64,000 bases of DNA from Sansalvadorimonas sp965221135 (GCA_965221135.1 CBDCRZ010000106.1:682001-746000); one strand, 5' to 3'; positions 26,947 through 36,925 are shown, counted from the stretch's first letter. The notes: generated from the sequence alone by a model not told the origin. Numbers and translations are program-made.

Positions 26947-27233
26947 CAGTAATCCTTCAGGCTGTCGATGGTAAAGATGCGATCGGTGTTATCTTTCACA
27001 ACATCAATGCCCGCATAGGCATCGCTTGTCGTGGGGGTTATATTCAGGCTTGCCTTCCCCGTCGACAGATCCCGAAGGGTTTGGACGGCGCGTGTGTAGC
27101 GTTTATCCACCTCTTCGGTCACATGGTTATCCATCAGCAGATAACGTGCGATGTCGGCACACAGGCGCACCAGTAGCACCGGTGTTTCGCTCAGAGGCAT
27201 TGTGTATCGGCTGGTCAGATAGGTGTCGATCTC
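26946..27233 (-). pseudogene. Mu gp36-like (DUF1320) C-terminal part
   Basis: Codes for YLTSRYTMPLSETPVLLVRL, CADIARYLLMDNHVTEEV and VQTLRDLSTGKASLN, the core of DUF1320 head-tail proteins. The N-terminus is replaced, in frame, by an IS66 transposase fragment, giving a continuous 243-codon hybrid frame from 27677. Confidence 0.7.
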
Positions 27234-27882
27234 TTGTAATTGCCGGGCAACGGGGATACCGAAGGCGTATTTGTGTAACAGAATCTCGACCCAGACAGAG
27301 ATGCCCAGCTTACCCTTGCGGATCAGTTTGGCTGGACCCGGAGCGATGGTCATGGCCGGTGACTGTTCGCACTGGCAGGTTTTGAGATAACGATGTCTGT
27401 GATAGCGGAGGATATGAGCTTGTACATCTACCTCGACGACGTCGCTGTCTTCGGTACCAAAGGGTTTAAAGGGTAAATGACAGTGAGGGCGCTGCTTTTG
27501 GTGATCTTCAAGATCAAGGTGTTCGGGAACCACAGGAAGTGTTGTGATTGTTGTACGACCATGACCTTTGTGACCCCGCTGCTGGCCCCGGGATTTTGAA
27601 GAGGATCGGGTTTTCTTTTCCTGATTTCGGGAGGAGTGTTTCTTTTCCGTCGAGTGCCCAAAAACCCTATGCTGCATCCCCGGCAGCTGATTTTTGAGAG
27701 TGGCAATCTGCTCTTGGAATGTGGCTAGCTCATGGGCGTGCTCGGCCTTTATCTGTTTGATCCGCTCAAGCGCCTCCTTCTCCCGTGTTCGGGTGCGTTG
27801 GCCATTGTTTGGCCTGAGCCTTCAGTTCGATGTAGTCCACTTTGGGGAGTGTGACCTGAGCGTAGGCAAAGGGGGCTTTCAT
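27234..27882 (-). pseudogene. IS66-family transposase N-terminal fragment
   Basis: From MKAPFAYAQVTLPKVDYIE through a frameshift near 27800 to ATLKNQLPGMQHRVFGHSTE, then GVTKGHGRTT-type linker sequence, a Cys-x-Cys region (YLKTCQCEQSPA) and WVEILLHKYAFGIPVARQLQ. This is the leucine-zipper plus zinc-binding half of an IS66 TnpC. The catalytic half is missing; it was inserted into or recombined with gp36. Confidence 0.65.
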
Positions 27883-27996
27883 CGGGTCAGGCGCAGCCCT
27901 GGTATGGGGAGAAGATTCGGAGGAAATTATGGGGGAAATATAGTTCCCCTGGAAAAAAATGGGTATTTTGGGGTTATGGGTTTACGGAATGTTTAC

Positions 27997-28013
27997 GAAC
28001 CCCCCGTCTGCGG
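27997..28013. other. att-like core (tmRNA 3'-end motif), left site
   Basis: GAACCCCCCGTCTGC, reverse complement GCAGACGGGGGGTTC, matches the T-arm of a tmRNA/tRNA 3' end. From here rightwards the sequence is shared with the regions after 33220, 46850 and 53050, so this is a unit boundary. Confidence 0.5.
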
Positions 28014-28132
28014 GACTGTAACTGTTTGGTTTGTCAATGAATTTATATCAGCAGGGTAAATTCGTGCTGAATTCGTGCTTAGGTGTACATTGTCCGATAG
28101 TTTGTTAAAAAGGTAAGCATCACACCTGTACA

Positions 28133-28315
28133 TCATACTTCCACCAATAGCTTACTGCCCATAGGCGCAGCGTGTCCTTTGGCTGTTAACGTTCCTCCTG
28201 AGCGAAGAGACAGGGTGCTTGTCCCGTTGCTGTTGTGCGAGGTGACTGTGGCGATCACTCGCGCAGCTGTAGGGAGCAGACCTTTTAACTTTTTCCAGGG
28301 GGTGGTTGTTGCCAT
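28133..28315 (-). CDS. Small phage tail-region protein, 60 aa
   Basis: MATTTPWKKLKGLLPTAARV then SNGTSTLSLRSGGTLTAKG, a compact beta-rich protein of the type found after tail genes in B3/Mu-like phages. GAGGA lies 8 bases before the ATG. It is intact in three copies here, shortened in one and truncated by IS3 in two. It lies downstream of the MAINK scar in the phage transcription direction. Confidence 0.6.
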   Translation of the reverse strand: MATTTPWKKLKGLLPTAARVIATVTSHNSNGTSTLSLRSGGTLTAKGHAAPMGSKLLVEV

Positions 28316-28364
28316 GATGTGTCCTCGCTGCTGCGTGTTTAGCTCTCGTTATTAGTAATGACGC

Positions 28365-28466
28365 TCAATAGAAAGAGATTGCACCACGTGCCCAGTCATC
28401 GCCGTCGTCCTCGTCGGTGAGCCTTTGGGATGCAAATAACTTGATATTTTCCTTGTTGATTGCCAT
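28365..28466 (-). pseudogene. Phage tail-gene scar (L2 type)
   Basis: A 33-codon remnant, same fusion (TDEDDGDDWARG) as at 17335. It is divergent from the ankyrin gene, with 40 bases between the start codons. Confidence 0.6.
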
Positions 28467-28506
28467 ACCGTTAGTCCTCTTGGGTATGAGTAAAAGAGAC
28501 TGGTTT

Positions 28507-31158
28507 ATGAAAAGAGCTGGTGCACGAGGCCTGTTTTCCTATGCCGTATTTTTCCTCTGTCTTTCGGTGATTCTTTTTGCACGGGCTGGAGAGTGGTGGG
28601 AAGCGCCCGACTGGAGGCCGACATCGAGTGATGAGAAGGCTTTCGTGCAAAACTACCCAGATGAACACCAGTTTCTGGCGGCCTGTCGGGAAGGGCGTGT
28701 TGATGTTATGGAGTATTGGCTGAGCCAGAAGGACTTTAGGCCAAACGATGAATTAATTAGAGGTTGCAGGGGAGACCGGGTTTCAGGTCTTTGGGTGGCA
28801 TCTGAGAAAGGCCATACCGATGGAGTAAAACTTCTCATTAAGGCCAGGGCTGATGTGAATCAACCCGGGGATGATGGAGCGACACCTCTCTTTATGGCCA
28901 GCCAAAATGGTCATGCCGAGGTAGTAAATATTCTTGTTAATGCCGGGGCTGATTTGAATCAAGCCTGTAATGATGGAGCGATACCTCTCTTTATTGCCAG
29001 CCAAAATGGTCATGTCGATGTAGTAAATATTCTTGTTAATGCCGAGGTTGATTTGAATCAAACCTGGAACGGTGCAACACCGCTGATTAAAGCAAGCAAG
29101 AACGATCATTCCGAGATAGTAAGGATTCTCGTTGATGCCGGGGCTGATTTGAATCAAACCTGGAAGGGTGCAACACCTCTATTTATGGCCAGCCAAAACG
29201 GTCATGCCGAGATGGCAAAAATTCTCGTTGATGCCGGGGCTGATTTGAATCAAACCTGGAACGGTGCACCACCTCTATTTATAGCCAGCCAAAACGGTCA
29301 TGCCGAGATAGCAAAAATTCTCGTTAATGCCGGGGCTGATTTGAATCAAGCCTGGAACGGTGCACCACCTCTATTTATAGCCAGCCAAAACGGTCATGCC
29401 GAGATAGCAAAAATTCTTGTTGATGCCGGGGCTGATTTGAATCAAGCCAGGAACGGATCACCACCTCTATTTATGGCCAGCCAAAACGGTCATGCCGATA
29501 TAGCAAAAATTCTCGTTGATGCCGGGGCTGATTTGAATCAAACCAGGGACGGTGCAACACCTCTATTTATGGCCAGCCAAAAAGGTCATGCCGAGATAGT
29601 AAAAATTCTCGTTAATGCCGGGGCTGATTTGAATCAAACCTGGAACGGTGAAACACCTCTATTTATGGCCAGCCAAAATGGTCATGGCGAGATAGCAAAA
29701 ATTCTCGTTAATGCCGGGGCTGATTTGAATCAAACCTGGAACGGTGAAACACCTCTATTTATGGCCAGCCAAAACGGTCATGCCGAGATAGCAAAAATTC
29801 TCGTTGATGCCGGGGCTGATTTGAATCAAACCAGGAACGGTGCACTACCTCTATTTATAGCCAGCAAAAAAGGTCATGCCGAGATAGCAAAAATTCTCGT
29901 TGATGCCGGGGCTGATTTGAATCAAACCAGGAACGGTGCACCACCTCTATTTATAGCCAGCAAAAAAGGTCATGCCGAGATAGCAAAAATTCTCGTAGAT
30001 GCCGGGGCTGATTTGAATCAAACCTGGAACGGTGCACCACCTCTATTTATAGCCAGCCAAAACGGTCATGCCGAGATAGCAAAAATTCTCGTTGATGCCG
30101 GGGCTGATTTGAATCAAACCAGGAACGGCGCAACACTTCTATTTATGGCCAGCCAAAACGGTCATGCCGAGATAGCAAAAGTTCTCGTTGATGCCGGGGC
30201 TGATTTGAATCAAACCTGGAACGGTGAAACACCTCTATTTCAAGCAAGCCAGAACGATTATTCCGAGATAGTAAAGATTCTCGTTGATGCCGGGGCTGAT
30301 TTGAATCAATCCAGCGACGGTGCAACACCTCTATTTATGGCCAGCCAAAAAGGTCATGCCGAGATAACAAAAATTCTCGTTGATGCCGGGGCTGATTTGA
30401 ATCAAACCAGGAACGGTGCACCACCTCTATTTATAGCCAGCCAAAACGGTCATGCCGAGATAGTAAAAATTCTCGTTGATGCCGGGGCTGATTTGAATCA
30501 AACCTGGAACGGTGCAACACTTCTATTTATGGCCTGCAAAAAAGGTCATGCCGAGATAGCAAAAATTCTCGTTGATGCCGGGGCTGATTTGAATCAAACC
30601 TGGAACGGTGAAACACCTCTATTTCAAGCAAGCCAGAACGATCATTCCGAGATAGTAAAGATTCTCGTTGATGCCGGGGCTGATTTGAATCAATCCAGCG
30701 ACGGTGCAACACCTCTATTTATGGTCAGCCAAACCGGTCATGCCGAGATAGCAAAAATTCTCGTTAATGCCGGGGCTGATTTGAATCAAACCTGGCAAGA
30801 TGTAACACCTTTGTTTATAGCCAGCCAAAATGGTCATGTCGAGATAGTAAAGATTCTTGTTAAGGCCGGGGCTGATCCAACACGAAAGTGGCACTACGGA
30901 TTTTTTTTAACCCAGAGCCCTCTGACAACTGCCAGAAATGCACGGCCCTTACTGAAAAGAATGAACCCTGAAAAACATGCTCGCTACGAACAGATAATTG
31001 AAACTTTAAAGTCCGCAGTAAAAGTTAGGAAAAATCAGAAAATACCACGATCGACTGGTACTACGGTTTATTTCGATCCGGCTGTTGATATGGCCGAAAT
31101 GAAAAATACAGTGACTCCGCTAATGGGAGGGCTTTCATTGAAAGATAAAGCCCAATAA
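28507..31158 (+). CDS. Secreted ankyrin-repeat protein, about 22 repeats (type A, tail 1)
   Basis: An 883-aa product from MKRAGARG, with signal peptide and cap HQFLAACREGRVDVMEYWLS. About 22 repeats follow, mostly the 32-residue class NQTWNGAPPLFIASQ/GHAEIAKILVDAGADL. Many units are near-identical at DNA level, so length is probably unstable. Several carry Pro or Leu at the normally Thr position of TPLH (APPL, ATLL, ALPL). Tail type 1 ends PLMGGLSLKDKAQ. This is the cargo of the first complete att-to-att unit (about 28.0-33.2 kb). Confidence 0.9.
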   Translation: MKRAGARGLFSYAVFFLCLSVILFARAGEWWEAPDWRPTSSDEKAFVQNYPDEHQFLAACREGRVDVMEYWLSQKDFRPNDELIRGCRGDRVSGLWVASEKGHTDGVKLLIKARADVNQPGDDGATPLFMASQNGHAEVVNILVNAGADLNQACNDGAIPLFIASQNGHVDVVNILVNAEVDLNQTWNGATPLIKASKNDHSEIVRILVDAGADLNQTWKGATPLFMASQNGHAEMAKILVDAGADLNQTWNGAPPLFIASQNGHAEIAKILVNAGADLNQAWNGAPPLFIASQNGHAEIAKILVDAGADLNQARNGSPPLFMASQNGHADIAKILVDAGADLNQTRDGATPLFMASQKGHAEIVKILVNAGADLNQTWNGETPLFMASQNGHGEIAKILVNAGADLNQTWNGETPLFMASQNGHAEIAKILVDAGADLNQTRNGALPLFIASKKGHAEIAKILVDAGADLNQTRNGAPPLFIASKKGHAEIAKILVDAGADLNQTWNGAPPLFIASQNGHAEIAKILVDAGADLNQTRNGATLLFMASQNGHAEIAKVLVDAGADLNQTWNGETPLFQASQNDYSEIVKILVDAGADLNQSSDGATPLFMASQKGHAEITKILVDAGADLNQTRNGAPPLFIASQNGHAEIVKILVDAGADLNQTWNGATLLFMACKKGHAEIAKILVDAGADLNQTWNGETPLFQASQNDHSEIVKILVDAGADLNQSSDGATPLFMVSQTGHAEIAKILVNAGADLNQTWQDVTPLFIASQNGHVEIVKILVKAGADPTRKWHYGFFLTQSPLTTARNARPLLKRMNPEKHARYEQIIETLKSAVKVRKNQKIPRSTGTTVYFDPAVDMAEMKNTVTPLMGGLSLKDKAQ

Positions 31159-31161
31159 GCC

Positions 31162-31551
31162 TTATTTCTCTGATGCCACAGTCAACAGCCGAATAACCAC
31201 AGCATAGAAGTCAGAGTCATCGGGGGTGGTCTGGGGCAGCACAGGCTGCGCTTCAATAGGCGCACCTTCAGCCCGATAAAAAATCACCGTGAAAGTGCGC
31301 TCACCCGGGAGGGTGAGCAGCATCTTTTTTTTCGGTATTTCCGATAAAACAAAGAGCGTGTTCAGGTCGGCCAGCGTTAACCAGCTGTTCTCCCCATCCC
31401 CCAGCACAATGCTGCGCCGATAAGTCATTAGACTTTCAGGCACAATAAGGGAGCCGGTCAGGCTCCTGTCGGTACTCTGGGCAACCGGTGTCCAGTCAAA
31501 CTCATTCACCCACAAGAGGTTGCCCGGCAGTGTCATGGTATCCAGTTGCAT
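31162..31551 (-). CDS. Phage tail-region protein, 129 aa
   Basis: MQLDTMTLPGNLLWVNEFDW ... AVVIRLLTVASEK. This allele ends ASEK and accompanies ankyrin tail type 1, whereas the APG-ending allele accompanies tail type 2. Intact and start/stop-overlapping with the tape-measure fragment. It lies four bases from the ankyrin stop. Confidence 0.7.
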   Translation of the reverse strand: MQLDTMTLPGNLLWVNEFDWTPVAQSTDRSLTGSLIVPESLMTYRRSIVLGDGENSWLTLADLNTLFVLSEIPKKKMLLTLPGERTFTVIFYRAEGAPIEAQPVLPQTTPDDSDFYAVVIRLLTVASEK

Positions 31552-32345
31552 CAGATGGCCCTCGCGCCGGATTCATTGAGTGCGCGTAGTAGTTTCACAT
31601 CACTCCCCTGACGCACACTCACCTTCACATTGCCGCCGGGATACTCAAGACGAATCACTTTACTGGGTGATTCATTCCTCTGGCCTGCGCCATTTCTCGG
31701 GGGAGGAACGCGATCAAAACTCTTACGACGACGGGTTTCGCGCTCTTCATTCCCGCGCTTGTCACGGGTCTTATTAAAAACGCGCTGGTTCAGGGAGAGC
31801 GCCTGCTGCAGGTTGGCCGCAGAGTGGCCGTCGCCTTTGCTCCGGGCTTGCTTCAGTTTCTCTTCGAGATCACGATTCCGGGCTTGAAACCGTCGTCGCT
31901 CAATGGCTTCCGTGTTGCCGTCTAATCGGTCAAGCTCGTCTTGCAAACCTTCAAGGGTAGAGCGGGTGCTGTTCTGCAGGCTCTGCATCTGACGTTCGGC
32001 CTGTTCCAGTGCCCGGTTGAGCTTATCCATATCTTGCTGGTTGAGCAGTTCCATCTCGTTGGATGCCTGACGAGCTGCGCTGGCAAACTGCTCGGCTGAC
32101 AGACCACCATCCTCGTAAGACCGCATCAGGTCTTCAAAGGCGATCTTCTGTTCGAGATAAGACTCCTTCACCTGCAGGGAGGTTTTCCTGGTGTCGTACA
32201 TCCACTCGCTCAGGCCTGTTGCATCAAAGCCATGGAAAGCCTGCCCCATGGCGTCCAACTCTTCGTTGGTCTGCTCCAGGCTGTGACGCATGGACTCAAT
32301 GTCATCGGTGACCGTTCGTGGGTCGTCCTGAGAGATGTCGTTCAA
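31551..32345 (-). pseudogene. Tape-measure protein, C-terminal fragment
   Basis: An open frame of about 260 authentic codons, strongly coiled-coil (MRHSLEQTNEELDAMGQAFH, QQDMDKLNRALEQAERQMQS, KLKQARSKGDGHSAANLQQA), ending LRALNESGARAI. The N-terminal thousand-or-so residues typical of tape measures are absent. Upstream of about 32345 the frame continues only as the antisense of the integrase, giving a spurious 302-aa ORF. Confidence 0.65.
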
Positions 32346-32360
32346 GCCTTCCTTCAATAC

Positions 32361-32933
32361 ATGGAGCCGCAGATAAGAAATATTTTTAAGTTCGCGTTTT
32401 ATACCGGGCTGCGCACCAATGAGTTGATTGGACTTAAATGGAGCAAGATAGACTGGCACAACCGTGAGGTGTTAGTGGATGAAGCATCCTTTGATGGGGT
32501 GATTGGGAGAATAAAGACTGCAGGTAAAGGTGTGAAACCCAGAAAGGTTCTTCTCCTGGGTAAGGCTTTTGAAGCTCTGATGGAACAGAAAAAGCATACC
32601 TTCCTATCCAGTGAGTTTGTATTTCACAATCCCCTGCATGACAAGGTCTGGAAAGATGATGCGCAGCTGCGAAAGTATGGATGGACACATGCTTTCAAGA
32701 AGTCTGGTGTTAGATATAGAAACCCATACCAGACCCGGCATAGTTATGCGTTCATGCTCATTCGCAATAATGAAAACCTCTGGTGGATAGCGAACCAGAT
32801 GGGGCATAAAGGAATAGAGATGCTTAATCGGCACTATGGTGGCTGGCTGGAGGAGGCCGCTGATAACTACATCCCTTCTGATCTATTTACTGCAAACAGA
32901 AACGACACGGCACTTAGCGAGCAGGGTGCTTAG
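32361..32933 (+). pseudogene. Tyrosine recombinase (phage integrase), C-terminal catalytic part
   Basis: About 190 residues. They carry the first catalytic Arg (FAFYTGLRTNELIGLKW), a basic Lys region (AGKGVKPRKVLLL), the box YQTRHSYAFML (Arg of the HxxR motif with Tyr at the first position), WWIANQMGHKG (catalytic His) and RHYGGWL with the nucleophile Tyr. The arm-binding N-terminus is missing; the fragment abuts the tape measure at the same point as the copy at 52178. It points towards the terminator and att site. Confidence 0.75.
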
Positions 32934-33049
32934 CCTTTTACGTCCGTTTTAAACTCTCCTGGCTCATCCTTAAGCGAATCGCGTCCCGGTTTTTTCCTCA
33001 TTATCGCGCTTAAAAAAGTGCTTCTTAAATATGCATTTGTGCTGAATTC

Positions 33050-33180
33050 GTGCCATTCGTATACGCACCCACACGCACCTATACGCATGCGTTGTGATTT
33101 TTGATAGATACAAAAAAGCCCCTGTTTATAGGGGCTTTGATGCGTATGGCTGCGTATGAATGCGTATAGCTGCGTTCTTC
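33050..33180. repeat. Short repeats near integrase end, possible arm sites
   Basis: Several copies of ATACGC/TGCGTAT-type words occur (ATACGCACC, ACGCATGCG, TGCGTATGGCTGCGTATGAA) between the integrase stop and the att motif, on both sides of the terminator. Arm-type integrase binding sites have this layout; assignment by position only. Confidence 0.4.
33115..33138. terminator. Intrinsic terminator after integrase fragment
   Basis: AAAGCCCC-TGTTTATA-GGGGCTTT, symmetrical A/T flanks, so it could act in both directions. Repeated at 52962. Confidence 0.75.
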
Positions 33181-33196
33181 TAACAGCCGTTTGGAG

Positions 33197-33233
33197 TGGT
33201 GGAGGCGGGGGGATTTGCCCCCCCGTCTGCAGG
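33197..33233. other. att-like site: tmRNA 3'-end sequence
   Basis: TGGTGGAGGCGGGGGGATTT then G and CCCCCCCGTCTGC. Read on the minus strand it gives GCAGACGGGGGG...AATCCCCCCGCCTCCACCA, i.e. the T-arm, acceptor stem and CCA of a tmRNA-like gene with two bases lost in the loop. It lies next to the integrase fragment, as expected for an attachment site. Confidence 0.6.
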
Positions 33234-33351
33234 TCTGTAACTGTTTGGTTTGTCTATGAATTTATATCAACAGGGTAAATTAGTGCTGAATTCGTGCTTA
33301 GGTGTCCATTCTCCGATAGTTTGTTAAAAAGATAAGCATCACACCTGTACA

Positions 33352-33534
33352 TCATACTTCCACCAATAGCTTACTGCCCATAGGCGCAGCGTGTCCTTTG
33401 GCTGTTAACGTTCCTCCTGAGCGAAGAGACAGGGTGCTTGTCCCGTTGCTGTTGTGCGAGGTGACCGTGGCGATCACTCGCGCAGCTGTAGGGAGCAGAC
33501 CTTTTAACTTTTTCCAGGGGGTGGTTGTTGCCAT
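33352..33534 (-). CDS. Small phage tail-region protein, 60 aa
   Basis: The product is identical to that at 28133 (MATTTPWKKLKGLLPTAARV). Start of the second unit after the att site. Confidence 0.6.
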   Translation of the reverse strand: MATTTPWKKLKGLLPTAARVIATVTSHNSNGTSTLSLRSGGTLTAKGHAAPMGSKLLVEV

Positions 33535-33583
33535 GATGTGTCCTCGCTGCTGCGTGTTTAGCTCTCGTTATTAGTAATGACGC

Positions 33584-33685
33584 TCAATAGAAAGAGATTG
33601 CACCACGTGCCCAGTCATCGCCGTCGTCCTCGTCGGTGAGCCTTTGGGATGCAAATAACTTGATATTTTCCTTGTTGATTGCCAT
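33584..33685 (-). pseudogene. Phage tail-gene scar (L2 type)
   Basis: A 33-codon remnant with the DDWARGAISFY end, divergent from the next ankyrin gene. Confidence 0.6.
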
Positions 33686-33725
33686 ACCGTTAGTCCTCTT
33701 GGGTATGAGTAAAAGAGACTGGTTT

Positions 33726-36590
33726 ATGAAAAGAGCTGGTGCACGAGGCCTGTTTTCCTATGCCGTATTTTTCCTCTGTCTTTCGGTGATTCTTTTTGCA
33801 CGGGCTGGAGAGTGGTGGGAAGCGCCCGACTGGAGGCCGACATCAAGTGATGAGAAGGCTTTCGTGCAAAACTACCCAGATGAACACCAGTTTCTGGCGG
33901 CCTGTCGGCAAGGGCGTGTTGATGTTATGGAGTATTGGCTGAGCCAGAAGGGCTTTAGGCCAAACGATGAATTAATTAGAGGTTGCAGGGGAGACCGGGT
34001 TTCAGGTCTTTGGGTGGCATCTCAGAAAGGCTATACCGATGGAGTAAAACTTCTCATTAAGGCCGGGGCTGATTTGAATCAACCCAGGGATGATGGAGCG
34101 ACACCTCTCTTTATGGTCAGCCAAAAAGGTCATGCCGAGATAGCAAAAATTCTCGTTGATGCCGGGGCTGATTTGAATCAAGGCAGAGATAATGGAGTGA
34201 CACCTCTGTTTATAGCCAGCCAAAAAGGTCATGCCGAGATAGCAAAAATTCTCGTTGATGCCGGGGCTGATTTGAATCAAGGCAGAGATAATGGAGTGAC
34301 ACCTCTGTTTATAGCCAGCCAAGAAGGCCATGCCGAGGTGGTACAGATTCTTGTTGATTCCGAGGCTGATTTGAATCAAGGCAGAGATAATGGAGTGACA
34401 CCTCTGTTTATAGCCAGTCATGAAGGCCATGCCGAGGTGGTACAGGTTCTTGTTGATTCCGAGGCTGATTTGAATCAAAGCAGAGATGATGGAGCGACAC
34501 CTCTACTTCAAGCAAGCCAGAACGGTCATTCCGAGATAGTAAAGATTCTCGTTGATGCCGGGGCTGATTTGAATCAAACCTGGAACGGTGCAACACCTCT
34601 ATTTATGGCCAGCCAAAACGGTCATGCCGAGATAGCAAAAATTCTCGTTAATGCCGGGGCTGATTTGAATCAAACCTGGAACGGTGCAACAGCTCTATTT
34701 ATGGCCAGCCAAAACGGTCATGCCGAGATAGCAAAAATTCTCGTTAATGCCGGGGCTGATTTGAATCAAACCTGGAACGGTGCAACAGCTCTATTTATGG
34801 CCAGCCAAAACGGTCATGCCGAGATGGCAAAAATTCTCGTTGATGCCGGGGCTGATTTGAATCAAACCTGGAACGGTGCAACACCTCTATTAATGGCCAG
34901 CCAAAAAGGTCATGCCGAGATAGCAAAAATTCTCGTTGATGCCGGGGCTGATTTGAATCAAGCCAGGAACGGTGAACCACCTCTATTTATAGCCAGCCAA
35001 AACGGTCATGCCGAGATAGCAAATATTCTCGTTGATGCAGGGGCTGATTTTAATCAAACCTGGAACGGTGCAACACTTCTATTTATTGCCAGCCAAAACG
35101 GTCATGCCGAGATAGCAAAAATTCTCGTTGATGCCGGGGCTGATTTGAATCAAACCTGGAACGGTGAAACACCTCTATTTATGGCCAGCCAAAACGGTCA
35201 TGCCGAGATAGCAAAAATTCTCGTTGATGCCGGGGCTGATTTGAATCAAGGCAGAGATAATGTAGTGACACCTCTGTTTATAGCCAGCCAAGAAGGCCAT
35301 GCCGAGGTGGTACAGATTCTTGTTGATTCCGAGGCTGATTTGAATCAAGGCAGAGATGATGGAGCGACACCTCTACTTCAAGCAAGCCAGAACGATCATT
35401 TCGAGATATTAAAGATTCTCGTTGATGCCGGGGCTGATTTGAATCAAACCTGGAACGGTGCAACACTTCTATTTATTGCCAGCAAAAAAGGTCATGCCGA
35501 GATAGCAAAAATTCTCGTTGATGCCGGGGCTGATTTGAATCAAACCTGGAACGGTGAAACACCTCTATTTATGGCCAGCCAAAACGGTCATGCCGAGATA
35601 GCAAAAATTCTCGTTGATGCCGGGGCTGATTTGAATCAAGGCAGAGATAATGGAGTGACACCTCTGTTTATAGCTAGCCAAGAAGGCCATGACGAGGTGG
35701 TACAGATTCTTGTTGATTCCGAGGCTGATTTGAATCAAAGCAGAGATGATGGAGCGACACCTCTACTTCAAGCAAGCCAGAACGATCATTCCGAGATAGT
35801 AAAGATTCTCGTTGATGCCGGGGCTGATTTGAATCAAACCAGGGACGGTGCAACACATCTATTTATGGCCAGCCAAAAAGGTCATGCCGAGATAGCAAAA
35901 ATTCTCGTTAATGCCGGGGCTGATTTGAATCAAACCTGGAACGGTGCAACACCTCTATTTATGGCCAGCAAAAAAGGTCATGCCGAGATAGCAAAAATTC
36001 TCGTTAATGCCGGGGCTGATTTGAATCAAACCTGGAACGGAGAAACACCTCTATTTATGGCCAGCCAAAACGCTCATGCCGAGATAGCAAAGATTCTCGT
36101 TGATGCCGGGGCTGATTTGAATCAAACCTGGAACGGTGCAACACCTCTATTTATGGCCAGCCAAAAAGGTCATGCCGAGATAGCAAAAATTCTCATTAAT
36201 GCCGGGGCTGATTTGAATCAAACCTGGAACGGTGCAACACCTCTGTTTCAAGCCAGCCAAAATGGTCATGTTGAGGTAGTGGAGATTTTGGTTAAGGCTG
36301 GAGCCGATCCAAAACGAAAGTGGCACGGCGGTTTTTTTTTAAGCAAGAGCCCTCTGACAACTGCCAGAAATGCACGCCCCTTACTGAAAAGAATGAACTC
36401 TGAAAAACATGCTCGCTACGATCAGATAATTGGAATTTTAAAGTCCGCAGTAAATGTTAGGAAAAATCAGAAAATAGCACGATCGACTGGTACTACGGTT
36501 TATTTCGATCCGGCTGTTGATATGGCCGAAATGAAAAATACAGTGACTCCGCTAATGGGACGGCTTTCATTGAAAGATAAAGCCCAATAA
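33726..36590 (+). CDS. Secreted ankyrin-repeat protein, about 24 repeats (type A, tail 1)
   Basis: A 954-aa product, the longest ankyrin protein here. Signal peptide as in the other type A genes. The repeats show a higher-order pattern: a block containing NQGRDNGVTPLFIASQEGHA, VVQILVDSEADLNQSRDDGA and TPLLQASQNDHSEIVKILVD recurs three times (about 34280, 35240, 35640), interspersed with NQTWNGATPLFMASQ units. This suggests duplication of multi-repeat segments. Tail type 1 reads KRKWHGGFFLSKSPL. Confidence 0.9.
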   Translation: MKRAGARGLFSYAVFFLCLSVILFARAGEWWEAPDWRPTSSDEKAFVQNYPDEHQFLAACRQGRVDVMEYWLSQKGFRPNDELIRGCRGDRVSGLWVASQKGYTDGVKLLIKAGADLNQPRDDGATPLFMVSQKGHAEIAKILVDAGADLNQGRDNGVTPLFIASQKGHAEIAKILVDAGADLNQGRDNGVTPLFIASQEGHAEVVQILVDSEADLNQGRDNGVTPLFIASHEGHAEVVQVLVDSEADLNQSRDDGATPLLQASQNGHSEIVKILVDAGADLNQTWNGATPLFMASQNGHAEIAKILVNAGADLNQTWNGATALFMASQNGHAEIAKILVNAGADLNQTWNGATALFMASQNGHAEMAKILVDAGADLNQTWNGATPLLMASQKGHAEIAKILVDAGADLNQARNGEPPLFIASQNGHAEIANILVDAGADFNQTWNGATLLFIASQNGHAEIAKILVDAGADLNQTWNGETPLFMASQNGHAEIAKILVDAGADLNQGRDNVVTPLFIASQEGHAEVVQILVDSEADLNQGRDDGATPLLQASQNDHFEILKILVDAGADLNQTWNGATLLFIASKKGHAEIAKILVDAGADLNQTWNGETPLFMASQNGHAEIAKILVDAGADLNQGRDNGVTPLFIASQEGHDEVVQILVDSEADLNQSRDDGATPLLQASQNDHSEIVKILVDAGADLNQTRDGATHLFMASQKGHAEIAKILVNAGADLNQTWNGATPLFMASKKGHAEIAKILVNAGADLNQTWNGETPLFMASQNAHAEIAKILVDAGADLNQTWNGATPLFMASQKGHAEIAKILINAGADLNQTWNGATPLFQASQNGHVEVVEILVKAGADPKRKWHGGFFLSKSPLTTARNARPLLKRMNSEKHARYDQIIGILKSAVNVRKNQKIARSTGTTVYFDPAVDMAEMKNTVTPLMGRLSLKDKAQ

Positions 36591-36593
36591 GCC

Positions 36594-36925
36594 TTATTTC
36601 TCTGATGCCGCAGTCAATAGCCGAATAACCACGTCATAGAAGTCAGAGTCATTGGGGTTGGTCTGGGGCAGCAACTACCGACACGTTCCTCTTCCGGAGC
36701 CTGGGTGAAGATCAGTGTTATCGGTGCTGCCCCCATAAACCCTTACGCATAGAGACATCACCGACCGTTCGGTCTATGCGGCTGATATCCCGGAACAGGT
36801 TATTGACCTGCCCATCGGCCACGACATTCCCTGTGGCCCGGCCTCCGCCGTCGTCCTCCGCCGTCGTCCTCGTCGGTGAGCCTTTGGGATGCGAACAACT
36901 TGATATTTTCCTTGTTGATTGCCAT
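36594..36925 (-). pseudogene. Fused phage tail scar (L1 type)
   Basis: Same fusion of the 128-aa gene's 3' end to the MAINK gene 5' part. This copy has a further small deletion near 36710 (loss of the GCATGGGAGCC segment) and a duplicated CCGCCGTCGTCCT stretch near 36845. Confidence 0.55.

Noticed and set aside
32232..32459. 302-aa tape-measure ORF start and extended integrase start
   Set aside because: Each frame continues into the other gene's antisense across the fusion point near 32345; only the parts on their own side are authentic.
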